Shown here: piece after piece, positions 59,279 through 64,000 of the stretch | Layout: each line of letters starts with the position of its first letter | How positions within the stretch are numbered: position 1 is the stretch's first letter | Source: Heterodera schachtii | Taxonomy: Eukaryota; Nematoda; Chromadorea; Rhabditida; Heteroderidae | Direction of reading: 5' to 3' | Assembly (NCBI GenBank): GCA_023374025.1 | Contig: SIJG01000014.1 | Location: 1,907,077-1,971,076, forward strand | Length of the DNA: 64,000 nt | Translations under genes and position numbers: made by a program | The notes under the pieces: model-generated | Told to the model about the DNA's origin: nothing | The model's input: the letters and a program-made list of their open reading frames with translations, nothing else | Databases searched by the model: none

Positions 59279-59841
59279 TCATCCCAAACTGCTTCCGTTT
59301 GTCCTACCTCCGGCCTCCTTCGTCTCGTCCCACTTCTCGGCAGCCTTCTCCCTGTTCTGCTCCATCTTATCGCCCGCTTCCTCCTGAATTGTGTTGGCCA
59401 TGGTTTTTCTCCATTTTGTCATTTCCGATCCCGACGGGCTTTACCTTCTTGCCGGTGGCATAGTCCTTCAGTTGCTCCGTCTTCTCACTGCCGTACTCCT
59501 TGGCACGCTCATAACGGTCCTGCGCCCCCTGCTTGGCATCCTCGTAATTGTCGGACGCCCTGTCGCGCATCTCCGCCGACTTGCCGGTCACCGTGTCCTT
59601 CGCAGAAGTCAGCGAGTCGGCCACCTGACAAATGAACAGGAAGTGCCATTAACCAACTGCAGATCTCGATCACCCCCCCCCCCCCTCTCTCCCTTATCCC
59701 TCAAAATCCCACTTTGTCCTTGGCACTAGTCAGCCATTCCTTCGTCCCTTCCGCCGCGTTCGACAGACTTTCCTTGGTGCTCTCGTAAATGCCCTTTTCC
59801 TGCTGCTGTTGTTGTTCGTTCTTTCGCTGTTCAGTAGTCAT
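59279..59841 (-). CDS. group 3 late embryogenesis abundant (LEA) protein, three exons
   Basis: Exons: 59713-59841, 59445-59624 and 59279-59383; 137 residues. The protein is hydrophilic and built of 11-residue-type repeats rich in A, K, E, D and T: GIYESTKESLSNAAEGTKEW, LTSAKDTVTGKSAEMRDRA, YEDAKQGAQDRYERAKEYG, and DKMEQNREKAAEKWDETKEA. No signal peptide or cysteine. Group 3 LEA proteins are disordered when hydrated and protect proteins and membranes during drying; in nematodes they accompany anhydrobiosis and dormant stages. Exon 3 was joined through an acceptor at ATTCAG because it restores the LEA pattern. Reading through intron 2 instead would end the protein at 59367 with an unrelated tail. 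Confidence 0.8.
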
Positions 59842-61715
59842 TCTGCTCGCTTTGTTTGTTGGAATCAATCGGAATTGTTTAGCTAAAAATTTACCGAAGC
59901 AATGGAGAGGTATTAAGGATAAAATGAAAATTCGAGTGATAAATGAAATTCGGATAGAACCAAAAAATGAAAATCCCAAGTGTTAAGGGGAAATGCCACG
60001 GCATTCACTGATCGAGTTAATTGAGGATCTTCTGGGGCCTTACCCCCAGTGAGCATGCGATCAGCCCGTACGATTTTGGGAAGCATGTTTATGAAATCGT
60101 GAGATAAATGCCGGAATTTTGTTTTGTTTCCTAAATTAAAAAGGTAAAGGCAACTTTGGTAACGTCAACATTATTGTAATCAACTGGTTATCTCCTTACA
60201 ATTATTAATGGTTTACCCGAAATCCAAATCAAACAGTCCCAAACCCCAGAGCTTCTATTAAAAAACCAAATGTTACAGGGAGCCAAAATTGGGTAAGCAC
60301 GAAAAGTGAATTCACCACAACAGTCTGGAAAAGCCAATGCATGCTTTTGGTTAAAGATGGAGTGAATGAAGTCGGATTTGCCCTTTTTATGTGTGCTAAG
60401 TCGGGGGCCCCCCCCCCCCCCCCCCCCGCCCCCGCAAATGTTTTTATGTTTTTGTTTACGGCGAAATGAAAGGCGTAAGCGATGTTTGGTGCCTTATTTT
60501 TTATGGGTTTATGGAGTAAACAAATAACAAGTGAATCGGCGGTTGGGAAACGTGGAAAGAAAAAGCGGACAGAAGAAAAGAAGTGGGGGATGTTTGGTGG
60601 TGCTTTAAGAGGAAGAAAATTTCGGAGGAATGCGAACCGAACGAATCGAAAGCTTAAAATTAGGGGTCTTTTTTTCGCAGAAATCGAATTGGTTTTTTCA
60701 TAATGCCTAAAAAGGAGATAAGTGCAATTGCCTTTCCTTTTCACCCCTTTCCTCCGTGTTTGCCTTTTCTTTTTCTTTTTGTCTATCGAATTCAGGGTGA
60801 TTTGATCATTGATCATTGATCTTTTTAAAATGCTTTTCATTTCAATGCTTAGATGATCACTGGTTCACCGAATTTAATAAACAAGAACGGGTATTTTTAG
60901 GTTTTTTACATACATTACAAATTCATCGATTGCTTTCCCCCGCGGGGCTTTGGCCAGTTTTGCGGCCCTATTTCACGTCTCTTTTCTCTCTCTCTTTTTG
61001 CTCTCCGTTTTGTCTAAGTCTCTCTCTCCTTTCTTTCTCTCGAGTCGAGAGTCTCGACTACCTCTCGCTGTTTTCACTTGGCCTTTTCTCTTCCCATTTC
61101 TTATGCCCTGGGGGTTCTTTTCCTTGTCCTTTTCCTTTTGCCTTTGGCCAAATGAAAAATAATATCCATACATAGACAATGCATATGCATTTGCATATCA
61201 ATGGAAATTCGTTTTCCCTTATTCCACAAAAGATCAAACATAACATTTCAAAATAATTTTAAATTATAGAATTTATTAATTTCTTTAATTCTCTTTTAAT
61301 GGCATCATTTTACGAAGCATCTACAAGGTTTTGCTTTAAAAAGCAATTGTCAATATAATAATACACCAGGTCTACCAATTTACAGTAACTTTTTAAAGGA
61401 TTTACCTTTTTGAACGGGCTCAAACTGCCTAGCATTTTTTAATTATTATTTTTTGTTAATCACCTGGTAAGTCAAAACGGTTTTGAATGGGATTTAATTA
61501 ATTATATAGTAAATTAAAAATCAAACCTAGATTTTTTATAGATTTCCCTAGACGCTAAAAAGATAGAAAAACTAAAAAAATCTCCGGCTTAAAATGACAA
61601 AAATTGGTGCAAATATTCGTCCAATTAAGTCATTGGTTCGAAAAACCGCTAAAAGGAAACCGGGAACTTTGGCCAAACCCTTATTTTTGGCATTATTCCT
61701 TGGCATTTCAGTGGT
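59842..61715. other. intergenic, no gene supported
   Basis: Contains a C20 run (60408-60427) inside a GGGGGCCCCC context and a pyrimidine-rich stretch (60960-61145). A long minus-strand frame (60229-60840) spans the C run and has no gene-like composition. Promoters for the LEA gene (minus) and the ICA69-like gene (plus) must lie here. Confidence 0.4.
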
Positions 61716-63788
61716 ATGAATTGGGACCGTTTCTCATCAGAATTGGATGATTCGCTGCTGAACGATTCGACTACACTGAAGGTGAAGAAGGCATTTTGGA
61801 GTGCGAAGCAGTTGCTCAGGGAAAAGCTAGGCAAACGCGAGGACGAACACATTGTGGCGGCTGACGCCGAGTTGGACACGCATTTGCAGACATTTCGCCA
61901 AATTCGCGACTCGACCCAAAAACTGCTTAATCTGATGGAGACGCACCAGCGTGAGGTGATCGATCATTCATTGTTTTTTTAAATTTATTCCTTGCATTTT
62001 TTTCGACCGATAGTTGTTTTTTAGATCATATTACCCAACAGCGTAAGCATCGTAAAAATACGATGCTTCATACAGTACCTAAATATCCTATTGTATTGTA
62101 TATTGTCGATTTTTTAAAACAGCTTAACGAGCTGGCACAATTGGAGTTGGACATTGCGGAATTGCTGAACGAGGAACAAAAGGACGAAAAGGCGCACCTG
62201 CGAAAAGTGCTTCAAGTGGCCGGCAACGCGGAAACGAACTCGTCGAAACAGAGGCGAGAAGACAAAACAGGGGAAAATAAGTTCAAAATCATACTGTATT
62301 GTGGTTACAGAAGAAATTAATAGTTTTTAAATATTAAAAACGGATCCATTGCCTTTTCAGGCACATTTTGCTTGGCTATGTGACACGATTTGGCAATGTT
62401 CTTTATGTAATAATAATGGCAAAAACATTGTTACCATACCACCATCAATCACTAAATTTAGGATTTCATTGAGCGCGCTGTCTCTGACTGTGAGCAAACG
62501 GTGGACGCGGTAAAACATTTCTCTTTTCATTGTCATTGGCCATCGTTTGTCTAATTGTCATTTTGGTGTTTGAGGTGGGCCGGGCACGACTTGATTACCG
62601 TGGCTCACTGTTGTGGTTGAAAAAGTGCAGCGAAACATTGGACCCTGGCGATTCGTCACACATGGAAGTGAGAAAAGCAACAGCAAAATACAAATCAATT
62701 TTATCGAATTATTTAATTTAAATTTAAATTAGGATTTTCGTAAAGTGCAACATGTTGTAAAGTGTCAAAAGCACCGATTGGATCAGCTGAAGGAGGACAT
62801 GGCCATGAAAGTGGGCCTTAAATATGATCATTTTCACACTCAACTTCTGATCAAATGCAAAATGTTCTTTTATGTGTCTGTGTTGCAAAGTGCGCGAAAT
62901 CGCATTTTGGCCGACAATTTGGAGGAGTACAAAACGGCACTGCTCACCTTTCACAGCGAAAATGCGGCTGAATTTTGTGCTTCTTCAGAACAATTTGACG
63001 GATTAGAAAGCTATGAAATTGATGTGTTGAAAGTGATTTTTAAAATGCAAAAAGAAACAAAAATAATAATATTTGAATTAAACAAAAAACAATAATTTCA
63101 TTAGCTGATTAAAAATTTTGTTTAATTTTAATTAATTAAAATTATTATTGTAGATTCTTAACGACCCGATCGGATCAGCAATGGAGGATCAACGCAGATC
63201 ACACACAACAGACGGAGTGTCAAAGCCAGACAAATTGAACACTTCGGGCCCGTCCAGTGCCAGAAGAAGGCAACTTTCCGCTGGCAGTGACAATACCGAG
63301 TGAATAATTAATTATCTAATTAGAATTAATTTACCCTTTTAAAAGCTTGGTCGAGCTGGAGGAGGTCGAGCTTGGAGTGGAGGCGAGCGACCCGTCCATG
63401 GAAAGAGTGCGCGAACTGCTCCGTTTCGAGGACGATGCCATGATTGGAATGGCACAACCGGCGGACCAAGTCCGATTGAAATGCCCAGCGGCTACATCTT
63501 CGGAAAGCATCGGGCTGAACTTGCTCAAGCATTCCTCATCTTCTACAGCGAATCTGCTTGATGACCTTCAACACGGATGGGACTCAATTGGCTGTTCATC
63601 TGCAGCACTTTACGATTTAGAGCACAAAACGGAAAATGCAGAGACTAAAAGCCAATTAAATTGTAAATGGTCAATTAATTAGGCATTATTGTTTTTGTTC
63701 TTCAGCTTGTGACTTCATTATAAATGCGCAAAGTGCGAAGCACTTTAAACCCGAAAAAAGCGGTGGTGCACTTTTGGAGGAAATAGAG
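61716..63788 (+). CDS. ric-19: ICA69/RIC-19 homologue (BAR/arfaptin-homology domain), 3' end outside window
   Basis: Exons: 61716-61955, 62123-62280, 62361-62397, 62462-62509, 62575-62667, 62733-63032, 63154-63299, 63346-63662 and 63706-63788, continuing beyond. Phases agree. The arfaptin-homology region is clear: AFWSAKQLLREKLGKREDEH, VAADAELDTHLQTF, IERAVSDCEQTVDA, ARLDYRGSLLWLKK, ETLDP and DFRKVQHVVKCQKHRLDQLK match the ICA69 order. ICA69/RIC-19 binds Rab2-type GTPases at the Golgi and acts in dense-core vesicle maturation in neurons. The segment 62793-62880 is either a coding insertion or an extra intron. The start codon follows TTTCAG by four bases, which would suit a trans-spliced leader. 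A further exon may start near 63958. Confidence 0.8.
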
Positions 63789-64000
63789 GTAGCGAGAAAT
63801 ATTACTGGAAAATGCGTCACTAATATAAATATTACGGTAGTATACAGATCTGCCGAAATTTAAGCTTAAATCGATATTAAAAGAATATACTGTATTCCCA
63901 TTACGGTATATTTGTATTTCGCGAGTTCTAATTGGTTTACAAAATTTTTCACCAGCTTAAGATACAAATTAACCATTTTTTATTTCAAAATATTATACTC
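63789..64000 (+). other. intron of the ICA69-like gene and possible next exon
   Basis: Follows the donor GTAGCG of the exon ending at 63788. CACCAG at 63949-63954 could be the acceptor of the next exon, which the window edge cuts. Confidence 0.35.

Noticed and set aside
60229..60840. 203-codon minus-strand frame
   Set aside because: Spans a C20/G5 run encoding poly-glycine and has lysine and phenylalanine runs typical of noncoding AT-rich DNA; no splice or start support.

Overview
This window is eukaryotic and looks like nuclear DNA of a nematode, most likely a plant-parasitic cyst nematode (Heterodera/Globodera type). Four observations support this: AT-rich DNA with many short introns; an unusually high share of GC-AG introns; many small signal-peptide (effector-like) genes; and nematode-type gene content (a divergent seven-transmembrane receptor family, an ICA69/RIC-19 homologue, a group 3 LEA protein). 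The species is an inference. All gene models were assembled by eye from reading frame, splice sites and intron phase; no transcript or database evidence was available.

Layout. 1-5 kb: a partial exon, a foldback element with a GC-rich hairpin core, a purine tract and an inverted-repeat element. 5.3-8.2 kb: six to seven 55-bp tandem repeats, a TATA box, a small secreted cysteine-rich peptide gene and a decayed paralogue. 8.6-11.7 kb (minus): a complete six-exon seven-transmembrane receptor gene and an isolated exon 1 of a relative. 13-14.6 kb (plus): a coiled-coil protein. 15.2-22.0 kb (minus): a poly(A) polymerase with a long lysine/glutamate-rich extension, preceded by exons encoding a hydrophobic leader; intron phases allow all of these to be one gene. 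22.2-38.5 kb: a direct tandem duplication of a 7.7-kb unit with a MAP kinase kinase gene (MKK3/4/6 class), bounded at all three junctions by the same 13-bp microhomology. Copy 2 carries a later hAT-type insertion and a frameshifted kinase tail. 38.7-40.1 kb (plus): a third receptor locus, complete.

40.6-52.4 kb (plus): a 22-exon gene for a roughly 960-residue secreted protein made of repeated galectin-like beta-sandwich domains. Its two largest introns are filled with transposon derivatives, including four levels of nesting in intron 6, with exact 8-bp target duplications for three of them. 52.9-58.8 kb: a run of compact signal-peptide or membrane-anchor genes, ending with the most striking one, a 211-residue protein with a signal peptide and two Sin3-type PAH (paired amphipathic helix) domains. 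59.3-59.8 kb (minus): a group 3 LEA protein. 61.7-64 kb (plus): the ICA69/RIC-19 homologue, cut by the window end.

Three themes stand out. First, at least nine introns need a GC donor, and in three cases the homologous intron of a paralogue or internal duplicate uses GT. Second, many short hAT-like elements with unrelated termini share one internal GC-rich palindromic module. Third, secreted proteins are concentrated between 40 and 59 kb, which suggests a host-interaction region. No tRNA, rRNA or CRISPR array was recognised.
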